64,000 bases of DNA, taken from assembly GCF_901411515.1 (NCBI RefSeq), contig NZ_CABDUX010000002.1, positions 1,674,001 to 1,738,000 on the forward strand, read 5' to 3'. The notes below the pieces were generated by a model. That model had not been told where the DNA came from, did no database searches, and worked only from the letters and a program-made list of their open reading frames with translations. Of this stretch, positions 1 to 7,000 are shown one piece after another. This stretch comes from Raoultibacter phocaeensis (GTDB taxonomy: Bacteria > Actinomycetota > Coriobacteriia > Coriobacteriales > Eggerthellaceae). The stretch's first letter is position 1; each line of letters starts with the position of its first letter. Made by a program: the position numbers and the translations under genes.

Positions 1-24
1 TACCTTTCATCCTGGATTTTTGGA

Positions 25-61
25 TGCGCTGCGTCCGGCTTTCGCAACCCGACGCAGCGCA
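25..61 (-). terminator. hairpin downstream of first molybdoenzyme operon
   Basis: A perfect 11-bp stem (TGCGCTGCGTC at 25-35 with GACGCAGCGCA at 51-61) encloses a 15-nt loop just after the last gene of the operon. On the minus strand no strong U-run follows, so it may be a weak terminator or a 3' stabilising hairpin. Confidence 0.4.
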
Positions 62-84
62 CGTTTTAACAGTACGGCGAACGA

Positions 85-300
85 TCAGCCGAGCTTGGTC
101 GGTTTCGTACGCGCATACCCGCGGGTCGGCTTCAGCATGAAGCGGTTCTTCACCACGAAAAACCCGACGCGAGCCATATCCATACGGGTCGTCGAGAGAT
201 CGGTGCATATCTCGTCCACCGTTTTGCCTTCGTCGAGCTGGCCGTTCAGAAACTCGATCTGGGCGTCGTCGTCGAGCTCGAGCAACTCGTCAATCGTCAT
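85..300 (-). CDS. small third-cistron protein of molybdoenzyme operon, unknown family
   Basis: This 71-aa protein has no signal peptide, membrane segment or cysteine motif. It is homologous to the 89-aa product of 43336-43605, which is the last gene of the second molybdoenzyme operon. Both start MTxDE-x-LELD, share an LN-x-x-L-x-EGK segment and an FFVK/FFVV-K-N/D-x-F segment, and have GY-x-x-TK near the end. It begins 19 bp after the Fe-S subunit and is the third gene in the order large subunit, Fe-S subunit, small protein. The conserved position in both operons suggests a subunit, assembly factor or maturation protein. That is inference; I do not recognise a named family. Confidence 0.8.
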   Translation of the reverse strand: MTIDELLELDDDAQIEFLNGQLDEGKTVDEICTDLSTTRMDMARVGFFVVKNRFMLKPTRGYARTKPTKLG

Positions 301-319
301 GGCATTCCTCCGTTCTCGT

Positions 320-667
320 TTATGGCAGATACACGGCGACCTTGTGATCCAGTTCAGCCGCGCGCTTTTGCATGTATTCCAAACTGCCGTATTCCAAACA
401 GAACGACTGGCAGTGCTTCACACAGGTCGGCTCCTTGCCCTCTTCCAGACGAGAGGCGCAGTGGTCGCAGAGCGCCGTCGGAACCGGAAGGTAGATCCAA
501 TCCCATGCATCGACCGCACCTTCGGCGATTTTCATCGGCTCCGTTTCGAGGAGCTTTATCCCGTACATACCTATATCGAAATCATGTTCGTTCTTACAGG
601 CGACTTCGCAGCTATGGCACCCGGAGCAGTATTTGTAATCAACAAGCAGTGCAAAATCCTTGCTCAT
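320..667 (-). CDS. 4Fe-4S ferredoxin-type small subunit of molybdoenzyme
   Basis: A 115-aa electron-transfer subunit. A CxxCxxCxxxC motif (CSGCHSCEVAC, Cys 14, 17, 20, 24) and a second set (CDHC at 67-70, then Cys 82, 86, 90) give nine cysteines, enough for two [4Fe-4S] clusters. It resembles a shortened DmsB/transhydroxylase beta subunit; those relatives are about 200-275 aa and carry three or four clusters, so this is a minimal version. There is no export signal. It lies 16 bp downstream of the large subunit and probably passes electrons to the molybdenum centre in the cytoplasm. Its paralogue at 43695-44054 keeps the fold but has lost eight of the nine cysteines. Confidence 0.88.
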   Translation of the reverse strand: MSKDFALLVDYKYCSGCHSCEVACKNEHDFDIGMYGIKLLETEPMKIAEGAVDAWDWIYLPVPTALCDHCASRLEEGKEPTCVKHCQSFCLEYGSLEYMQKRAAELDHKVAVYLP

Positions 668-683
668 CTGCTTCCCCTTTCGT

Positions 684-2945
684 CTAATCGCTCAGTCCGT
701 CAACTTTTTTGATATCGCACATCACGCCCTTGTAGGGAGCACCGAACCCGAGTTTGCCGATCTCCTTGTGCGGAAGCAGCTCGTTCACGTTGGATTTCCA
801 CACGCCGAACAGGTTGGGTTCTTCGCCATCCTGCTCGGGGTACCACCAGCCGTGACGAGTATGCACAACGCGCGGATCGATGATGCCGGTGATGTGGGCC
901 TTCTCGCGCGCCTTGCCGAACGGGCTTGCGATCTCCACCCAATCGCCCTCTTCGATGCCGTAGCGTGCAGCGGTTTCCGGATGGATTTCGACAACGGGCC
1001 ACGGCGTGATCTCGCGCATCTGAGCCAGCTGGCGATGCTCGGAGTGGAACGACGCGTAGTCGCGGGCGCCGGTGGTCATGATAAGCGGATATTCCTCGGC
1101 AAGTTCCGGGTGGCTCGTCTCGTCCCATCGGGGTTTCTCGAAGTACGGCAGCGGGTCCTCGCCCCACGCCTCGTACACGATGGAGTACAGCTCCACCTTG
1201 CCGGTGACGGTGTTGAACCCGGGCTCGCCGTCGGGACGCAGCATGCCCTTCTCGTACTTCTTGTAGGTGTAGCTCGGCTGATAGCAGCCGATCTGGCGCA
1301 GATCGTCGAACGTGAAACCGTATTCGGGCACGAGCAGCGAATCGAAGAAGTCCTCGACCGAATCGTAGGGCCACCCCGCTGGGTTCAGACGCTTGCCCAG
1401 CTCGAGATCGATTTCGAGGTCCGACTTGCACTCGCCGCGCTTCGACGCTTTGTTCATGCAGCCCAAGAACACCGAATTGCGCCCGTAGTGAGGAAGCACG
1501 ATGCCGTCGTGCTCGGGGAAGGCCGAAAGCGGCAGGAAAACGTCGGCGAACGCCATGGCGGTCGGGGTCATGAACAGGTCGGTACACACCGCGAAGTCGA
1601 CCTTTTTAAGGGCTTCATACCAGCGATGCGGCTGCGCAGAATTGGTGGGAGCGATCAGGTTCGTGGAATTGAACCAGCTCATATGGATCTCGTACGGATC
1701 GCCCGTCTCGAGCACGTCAAGCGTAACGTCGGGATGGGTCGTCGCATGGGTATACGCAAGCGCAGGGTACTCCTCTGCCCCAATGCGCTGCGCCCAATCC
1801 TCTTCGGCGACGAACTGGCGGCTGTCCATGCGCCACTTGCCCATGAAGCTGTTGGGCGCGCCGACCGTAAGTCCGCCGGGAACGTCGAGGTTGCCCGTGA
1901 TAGCCGCAAGCGCGAGGATGGCGTGTCCCGCCTGGATGCCGTTGGACTGCTGGTCGATGGCAAGGCCCCACGCCATGGCGCCCGGATGATGCGTACCGAG
2001 GTAGCGGGCAAGCTCCAAAATCTGATCCTCGGGGATCCACGTCACCTCGGACACGTACTCTACCGGGAACTCGGCGGCGCGTTCGGCGAGCTCCTCGAAG
2101 CCGTAGCACCAGTTCTCGACAAAATCGTGATCGTAGAGATCTTCTTTGACGATGATGTTGATGAGACCGAGCGCCAAGCACGTGTCGGTCTGAGGCTTGA
2201 TCTGAATCGTCCAATTGCCCTCGCGGCAACCGAGCCAGGTGACGCGCGGATCGATGCAGATGATCCTCGTACCGCGCTTCATGAGATCCACGAGCGCATG
2301 GCCGTGCAAGCCGTCGGGGTTCGATGCAAGCGGAGCCTTGCCCCAGCACACGATGTAATCGGGTACGACGTACTGCGGATCGTCGTAGCGCTGCTCGAAG
2401 AAGCCCGCGTAATCGATCTCAGGGTACCCGGCACCCAAAATGAAGTCCGATACCGTCGTTCGGGGGCCGTAGCACGACCACCCTGACTGCGAATAGCAGT
2501 AGTTCGGGGTTTGCAGTACGGAGAATGCGAGCGGGTAGCTGTACATGACCGCCTCGCGGCCCGTTCCGCCGTGCACCATGATGGAGCGTGCGCCGTACTT
2601 CGCCTTGATGTCCTTGACGTTCTCCTCGATGATGTCGTAGGCCTCTTCCCACGTAATGCGTTCCCATTTGTCTTTGCCGCGATCTTCGCGGGCGCGCTTC
2701 ATGGGATAGATGATCCGATCGGGGTGGTTCACGTACTCGACCAGATCGAGTCCCGTAGCGTTCAGACGCCCCTGGTAAATCGGATGCTCCTTGTCTCCCT
2801 CGACCTTGATGAGGTTGCCATCGGCATCGACCGTCAACTCCATACCCCACCCCACGGGGTGCTCGCCCGGAGGAGACCACGCACAAGTTCTGAAGATGGT
2901 GGTGCCATCATCTTGAACGCGTTTCCATTCCTTTTTCATCGGCAT
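684..2945 (-). CDS. molybdopterin oxidoreductase large subunit, pyrogallol transhydroxylase / catechol dehydroxylase family
   Basis: A 753-aa bis-MGD enzyme of the DMSO-reductase superfamily. The N-terminus (WSPPGEHPVGWG) and the GWSCYGPR motif are typical of the branch holding pyrogallol-phloroglucinol transhydroxylase and the Eggerthellaceae catechol dehydroxylases. No N-terminal CxxC iron-sulphur motif is present (a single Cys lies in that region), as in transhydroxylase alpha subunits, and no Tat signal is seen, so the enzyme should be cytoplasmic. The start at 2945 follows GAGAGGAG; the ATG two codons later (2939) has more usual spacing and is the alternative. The substrate is unknown; an aromatic catechol or pyrogallol is plausible. 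The first of three co-directional genes. Confidence 0.88.
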   Translation of the reverse strand: MPMKKEWKRVQDDGTTIFRTCAWSPPGEHPVGWGMELTVDADGNLIKVEGDKEHPIYQGRLNATGLDLVEYVNHPDRIIYPMKRAREDRGKDKWERITWEEAYDIIEENVKDIKAKYGARSIMVHGGTGREAVMYSYPLAFSVLQTPNYCYSQSGWSCYGPRTTVSDFILGAGYPEIDYAGFFEQRYDDPQYVVPDYIVCWGKAPLASNPDGLHGHALVDLMKRGTRIICIDPRVTWLGCREGNWTIQIKPQTDTCLALGLINIIVKEDLYDHDFVENWCYGFEELAERAAEFPVEYVSEVTWIPEDQILELARYLGTHHPGAMAWGLAIDQQSNGIQAGHAILALAAITGNLDVPGGLTVGAPNSFMGKWRMDSRQFVAEEDWAQRIGAEEYPALAYTHATTHPDVTLDVLETGDPYEIHMSWFNSTNLIAPTNSAQPHRWYEALKKVDFAVCTDLFMTPTAMAFADVFLPLSAFPEHDGIVLPHYGRNSVFLGCMNKASKRGECKSDLEIDLELGKRLNPAGWPYDSVEDFFDSLLVPEYGFTFDDLRQIGCYQPSYTYKKYEKGMLRPDGEPGFNTVTGKVELYSIVYEAWGEDPLPYFEKPRWDETSHPELAEEYPLIMTTGARDYASFHSEHRQLAQMREITPWPVVEIHPETAARYGIEEGDWVEIASPFGKAREKAHITGIIDPRVVHTRHGWWYPEQDGEEPNLFGVWKSNVNELLPHKEIGKLGFGAPYKGVMCDIKKVDGLSD

Positions 2946-2966
2946 AACGCTCCTCTCGCCTCTTGC

Positions 2967-2985
2967 GCACGGGATTCGCCCGTGC
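2967..2985 (-). promoter_or_regulatory. hairpin in leader of first molybdoenzyme operon
   Basis: A GCACGGG / CCCGTGC stem with a 5-nt loop lies about 20 nt upstream of the large-subunit start codon, inside the presumed leader. The rest of 2986-3258 shows no gene and no convincing promoter pair. Confidence 0.35.
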
Positions 2986-3258
2986 AACTCGAACCGTGCG
3001 TCCACGTTTCGCGGACACGATGGAGCTTAGGGCCTGCGCAAAACGCGCCTTACCATGGCCGCTATGAATTGTTGCAGACGCGATCATACGAATCGAGGTA
3101 ATACCCCTATTTAAGCTTGCTTGAGGATACTCATACCGGGAATGGTAGCGAGCGATCTAGCTGGGAAGATAGGGCGACGGTACGAGCGGCGAGACGCATC
3201 GGCGCTACGAGCGGACGAACGCCAAACCCGATTTCGCAGCGGAGTGCGAGTGCGGGTG

Positions 3259-3288
3259 CCAAAAACCGTCCATATGGATGATCTTTGG
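3259..3288. repeat. palindromic repeat, locus 1 copy A
   Basis: A 30-bp imperfect palindrome with outer arms CCAAA/TTTGG and a fully symmetric centre TCCATATGGA. It pairs with copy B 124 bp further on. It shares the GATCTTTGGCGAG flank and the CCATATGG centre with the two palindromes near 41.5 kb (GATCTTGGCGAG there). Confidence 0.7.
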
Positions 3289-3382
3289 CGAGGATAATCG
3301 GCGGACCCTGCACCGCCTATTGTCTGAGCTGGCACGATACCCGCGGCTTTTCGAAGCGGCCGGAACAGCGCGCGCAGCCTTG

Positions 3383-3412
3383 CCAAAAATCGCCCATCTG
3401 GACGATTTTTGG
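3383..3412. repeat. palindromic repeat, locus 1 copy B
   Basis: A 30-bp palindrome with perfect 10-bp arms (CCAAAAATCG / CGATTTTTGG) around CCCATCTGGA. Its centre is 124 bp from that of copy A. Confidence 0.75.
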
Positions 3413-3458
3413 TAAGGGCGGCCGGCGCGAGGATCGCGTTTCCGCTGTCCGTCAACCG

Positions 3459-3551
3459 CCGCTAAACGACATTTTTCAGTTCTTTTTTTGGATTAGCAAT
3501 CTGCGAACAGGCTTTATTCGATTTCTGTATAACGCAAATGTCGTTTAGCGG
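3459..3551. repeat. small terminal-inverted-repeat element (MITE-like)
   Basis: Perfect 16-bp inverted repeats (CCGCTAAACGACATTT at 3459-3474 and its complement at 3536-3551) bound a 61-bp AT-rich core in otherwise GC-rich DNA. Weaker complementarity extends about 12 bp outward on each side. No coding sequence and no clear target duplication were seen. It could be a MITE or a large regulatory stem-loop. Confidence 0.6.
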
Positions 3552-3716
3552 GCCTTGGCGGACATCGCGTGAACGAACCGCCTTCGGGCCGACGTCGTCA
3601 TGCGGCCAACCGCCTGCCCGTTGCCGCAGCGAGGGCGGTCGGAGCTCGGGCAAACGGCTCCGGCGACAAAGCTTCGGAAGAGCAGGTGCGGACCGCCAAA
3701 CGCCCAGAAAACGCAC

Positions 3717-3748
3717 GTCGGCCGCGGGATCGAATTCCTGCGGCCGAC
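3717..3748 (-). terminator. hairpin downstream of first AGCS symporter
   Basis: A 9-bp stem (GTCGGCCGC / GCGGCCGAC) lies 31 bp past the symporter stop codon. On the minus strand it is followed by GTGCGTTTTC, a short T-run. Confidence 0.5.
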
Positions 3749-3779
3749 GACGAAAGCGCTTGCGATTGAGGGAAGCTCG

Positions 3780-5195
3780 CTACTTGTTCTCGAGGATGGG
3801 GATGGGCGTCTCGTCCTTCTCCATGAGATTGTCTTCCCATACGTAGTGCTTGGTTTCGCGGGCGATGAGACCCGAAAGCAGCAGCACGACGATGATGTTG
3901 GGCACAGCCATGAGCGCGTTGGTGATGTCGGAGATGGTCCACACCAAATCTCCGATGCCGATCGCACCGAGGAACGCCACGATCACGTAGAGCACCTGGT
4001 ACGGACGAATAGCGCGCTTGCCGAACAGGTAGGTGATGCAGCGGTTGCCGTAGTACGACCAGCCGAGGATGGTCGTGTACGCGAAGAGCACCATGCCGAA
4101 CACGAGGATGGGCGTGCCGATGTAGGGAATGCTTGCAAACGCCGCGCTCGTGAGATCAGCGCCAGCGCTGATCTGGCCCGATTCCATGATGCCAGGATTC
4201 GCGAGCATTGTGGATACAAGCACGATGCCCGTAAGCGCGCAGATGATGACGGTATCCCAGAACGTGCCGGTCATCGAAACGAGCGCCTGGCGGGCGGGGT
4301 TGCGCGTGGTCGCCGCCGACGCGACGATGGGAGCCGAACCCATGCCCGATTCGTTGGAGAACAAACCGCGGGCGCACCCGAACTGAAGCGCCATCATCAA
4401 GCCCGAGCCCACAGCGCCGCCGAAGGCCGCTTTGGCCGTGAATGCACTCTCGCAGATCAGGCAGATGGCGGGCCAGACGAAATCCCAGTTCATACCGATG
4501 ATCACGATGCAGCCCCACGCATAGGCTATCGCCATGAACGGAATGAGTTTCTCGCACACCTTCGATATGATCTTGATGCCGCCGAAGATGACGATGGAAA
4601 CCATGATCACGATGGCGAGGCCGATGCCCCACGCGGGAACGCCGGGCATGTTCGAGGTGATGATGCCGGTCATGGCGCTCGACTGGACCGCCGAGCCGAT
4701 GCCGAACGAGGCAATGGCTGCGAACAGGGCGAATGCGCCTGCGCCGATGAGCGCCCACCACGGCGCCTTGCCATCCTTCTCGAACGCGCGGCGCCACGCG
4801 TACATCGCGCCACCAAGCATGTTGCCGTTATGGTCCTTCACACGGTATTTAACTGCTGCGTAGGTCTCGGAGTACTTCGTAGCGATGCCGAACACGCCGG
4901 TGAGCCACATCCACAGTACCGCGCCCGGACCGCCCGCAAGGATCGCCGTAGCAACGCCCACGATGTTACCGGTACCGATGGTGGCCGAAAGCGCCGTAGT
5001 CAAAGCGCCGAACTGGCTGATGTCGCCTTCCGCATCAGGATCTTTCGTCACCGAAAGCTTGATGGCCTTCGGAAGCTTCCGTTGGATGAATCCGGTCCGA
5101 AACGTCAGGAACAGATGCGATCCCAGAAGCAGGATGATCATGGGAGGTCCCCATACCGCTGCGTCGATATCGTTGATAAGCTGAACGATGTCCAT
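3780..5195 (-). CDS. AGCS-family sodium:alanine/glycine symporter
   Basis: A 471-aa polytopic membrane protein that imports a small neutral amino acid with Na+. The N-terminal segment WGPPMIILLLGSHLFLTFRT and the TALSATIGTGNIVGVATAI motif are hallmarks of alanine or glycine:cation symporters. The start at 5195 follows AAAGGGGG. It is a close tandem paralogue of the gene at 5471-6895; even the C-terminal tails (DETPIPILENK and DETPIPVLEGK) match, which points to local duplication. A TATAAT box about 140 bp upstream gives it its own promoter. The exact substrate cannot be read from sequence. Confidence 0.92.
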   Translation of the reverse strand: MDIVQLINDIDAAVWGPPMIILLLGSHLFLTFRTGFIQRKLPKAIKLSVTKDPDAEGDISQFGALTTALSATIGTGNIVGVATAILAGGPGAVLWMWLTGVFGIATKYSETYAAVKYRVKDHNGNMLGGAMYAWRRAFEKDGKAPWWALIGAGAFALFAAIASFGIGSAVQSSAMTGIITSNMPGVPAWGIGLAIVIMVSIVIFGGIKIISKVCEKLIPFMAIAYAWGCIVIIGMNWDFVWPAICLICESAFTAKAAFGGAVGSGLMMALQFGCARGLFSNESGMGSAPIVASAATTRNPARQALVSMTGTFWDTVIICALTGIVLVSTMLANPGIMESGQISAGADLTSAAFASIPYIGTPILVFGMVLFAYTTILGWSYYGNRCITYLFGKRAIRPYQVLYVIVAFLGAIGIGDLVWTISDITNALMAVPNIIVVLLLSGLIARETKHYVWEDNLMEKDETPIPILENK

Positions 5196-5335
5196 GCAGC
5201 CCCCTTTCTCTTCGAGTGTTTCCCTCAAAAACGCGAAGAGAGCCGATGCCGAAACCGATTTTCGATACCGCCTTCACGGCACGTGCCAATGCCGTTTCGG
5301 TATGAGCACTTTTCCGCGCTAAAGCAATGTCGCCC

Positions 5336-5364
5336 ATTATAGCGAGTGCGTCTGCGCGAGTTTG
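5336..5364 (-). promoter_or_regulatory. promoter of first AGCS symporter
   Basis: A consensus TATAAT lies on the minus strand at 5336-5341, with a weak -35 (CAAACT) 17 bp away. The leader would be about 134 nt; it shows no recognisable glycine-riboswitch core. Confidence 0.5.
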
Positions 5365-5383
5365 TTAACAACTGCGAAATTAA

Positions 5384-5400
5384 CCCCCATTCTCAGGGGG
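5384..5400 (-). terminator. hairpin downstream of second AGCS symporter
   Basis: CCCCC / GGGGG stem, followed on the minus strand by TTAATTT. A short direct repeat (CAGGGGGAACGGC) overlaps it, with its second copy just downstream. Confidence 0.4.
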
Positions 5401-5470
5401 AACGGCGACATAGCAGGGGGAACGGCTGCCAGGCGGGCGAGCGAGCCTAGGGCACCGAAGCGCTGCCGTC

Positions 5471-6895
5471 CTACTTGCCCTCGAGAACGGGGATGGGCGT
5501 CTCATCGATCTCGTTGAGATTGCCTTCGTAGACGTAATGGCGCGTTTCGCGGGCAACAAGGCCCGAAAGAAGCAGTACGACGACGATGTTGGGAACGGCC
5601 ATAAGCGCGTTGCCGATGTCGGATATGGTCCACACCACATCCCCTACCCCGATGGCTCCGAGAAACGCAACGGCAACGTAGAGGATTTGATACGGAAGGA
5701 TGGCTTTCATGCCGAACAGGTAGGTGATGCAGCGATTGCCGTAATATGACCAGCCGAGAATGGTTGTATAGGCGAACGTGACCATACCGACCACGAGTAT
5801 GGGTGTACCGAACAAGGGAATGTTGGCAAAGGCCGTACTCGCAAGCTGCGCGCCGGTGAAGATCGTGGGACTTGCGAGAATCTGGGCTTGGATCTCGGGG
5901 TTTGCGACCATCGTCGATACGAGCACGACACCGGTGAGCGCGCAGATGACCACCGTCGACCAAAACGTGCCCGTCATGGCCACGAGCGCTTGCTGGGCGG
6001 GGTTTCGGGTGGCGGCAGCCGAGGCGACGATAGGTGCCGAGCCCAAGCCCGACTCGTTCGAGAACAGGCCGCGGGCGCATCCGAATTGGAGCGCCATCAT
6101 GAGCCCCGAACCCACAGCCCCGCCGAACGCGGCCTTCGAGGTGAATGCGCATTCGAATATGAGGCCGATCGCATCGCCCAGATACGGGGCGTTGAGCACG
6201 AGGATAACGATGCAACCGAGCGCATAGGCAACGGCCATGACCGGCACGAGCTTCTCGCACACCTTCGAGATCGATTCCACGCCCCCGAAGATGACCGCGG
6301 ATACCAACACAACGATGACGATGCCGAGAATCCACACGGGAATCTGAGGGATGTTTGACGAGATGATGCCCGCCATCGCCGAAGCCTGGACGGCTGATCC
6401 GGTTCCGATAGCGGCAATGGCGGCGAAAGCCGCGAATGCCACTGCCCCCACATGCGCCCACCAGGGAGTCTTCTCGGTGCCTTTCGAGAACGCGCGCTCC
6501 CAGATGTACATGGCACCGCCGAGCATCTCGCCTTTGTGGTCCTTCACGCGGTACTTGATGGCGGCGAACACTTCGGAGTACTTGGTGGCAATACCGAATA
6601 CGCCGGTAAGCCACATCCAGAACACAGCTCCCGGGCCCCCGGCAAGGATCGCCGTTGCCACGCCGACGATCGAGCCGGTGCCGATAGTGGCTGCGAGCGC
6701 GGTGGCGAGCGCACCGAAATGCGAGATGTCGCCTTCGGCGTTCGCATCGGAGGTGAACGAGAGCTTGATGGCCAGCGGGAGCTTGCGTTGAATGAAGCCC
6801 GTCCGCACGGTGAGGAACAGGTGGCTTCCGAGGAGAAGGGCAATCATCGCCGGTCCCCACACAAAGCTGTCAACGGTAGTGAGTAATTCGATCAT
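5471..6895 (-). CDS. AGCS-family sodium:alanine/glycine symporter (second copy)
   Basis: A 474-aa tandem paralogue of the preceding symporter, with the same WGPAMIALLLGSHLFLTVRT start region and ATIGTGSIVGVATAI motif. The start at 6895 is chosen because it aligns with the paralogue. No Shine-Dalgarno sequence is visible before it, or before the in-frame ATG at 6934, so translation may depend on another signal. A one-residue change in the conserved ion-site loop (GTGSIVG here, GTGNIVG in the neighbour) may alter substrate or cation preference; that is inference. Confidence 0.9.
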   Translation of the reverse strand: MIELLTTVDSFVWGPAMIALLLGSHLFLTVRTGFIQRKLPLAIKLSFTSDANAEGDISHFGALATALAATIGTGSIVGVATAILAGGPGAVFWMWLTGVFGIATKYSEVFAAIKYRVKDHKGEMLGGAMYIWERAFSKGTEKTPWWAHVGAVAFAAFAAIAAIGTGSAVQASAMAGIISSNIPQIPVWILGIVIVVLVSAVIFGGVESISKVCEKLVPVMAVAYALGCIVILVLNAPYLGDAIGLIFECAFTSKAAFGGAVGSGLMMALQFGCARGLFSNESGLGSAPIVASAAATRNPAQQALVAMTGTFWSTVVICALTGVVLVSTMVANPEIQAQILASPTIFTGAQLASTAFANIPLFGTPILVVGMVTFAYTTILGWSYYGNRCITYLFGMKAILPYQILYVAVAFLGAIGVGDVVWTISDIGNALMAVPNIVVVLLLSGLVARETRHYVYEGNLNEIDETPIPVLEGK

Positions 6896-7000
6896 AATCG
6901 GATTAGTGTAGCCGAAAGGAGACGGATCGGGCATGCGACCAGCATATCTTCATCTGACCGCAACCGACCCGAAGCCGTCTCGATACACAGCTTCGCCTTT

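Noticed and set aside
660-2486. Long open frame on the plus strand, antisense to the first molybdoenzyme large subunit
   Set aside because: It is a by-product of high-GC codon use in the real gene; it has no family motifs and no ribosome-binding site.
5196-5335. Glycine riboswitch before the AGCS symporter
   Set aside because: The leader lacks the conserved tandem aptamer cores.
3600-5342. 580-codon open frame antisense to the first AGCS symporter
   Set aside because: His/Asp/Arg-rich composition typical of a mirror frame of a membrane protein; no support as a gene.
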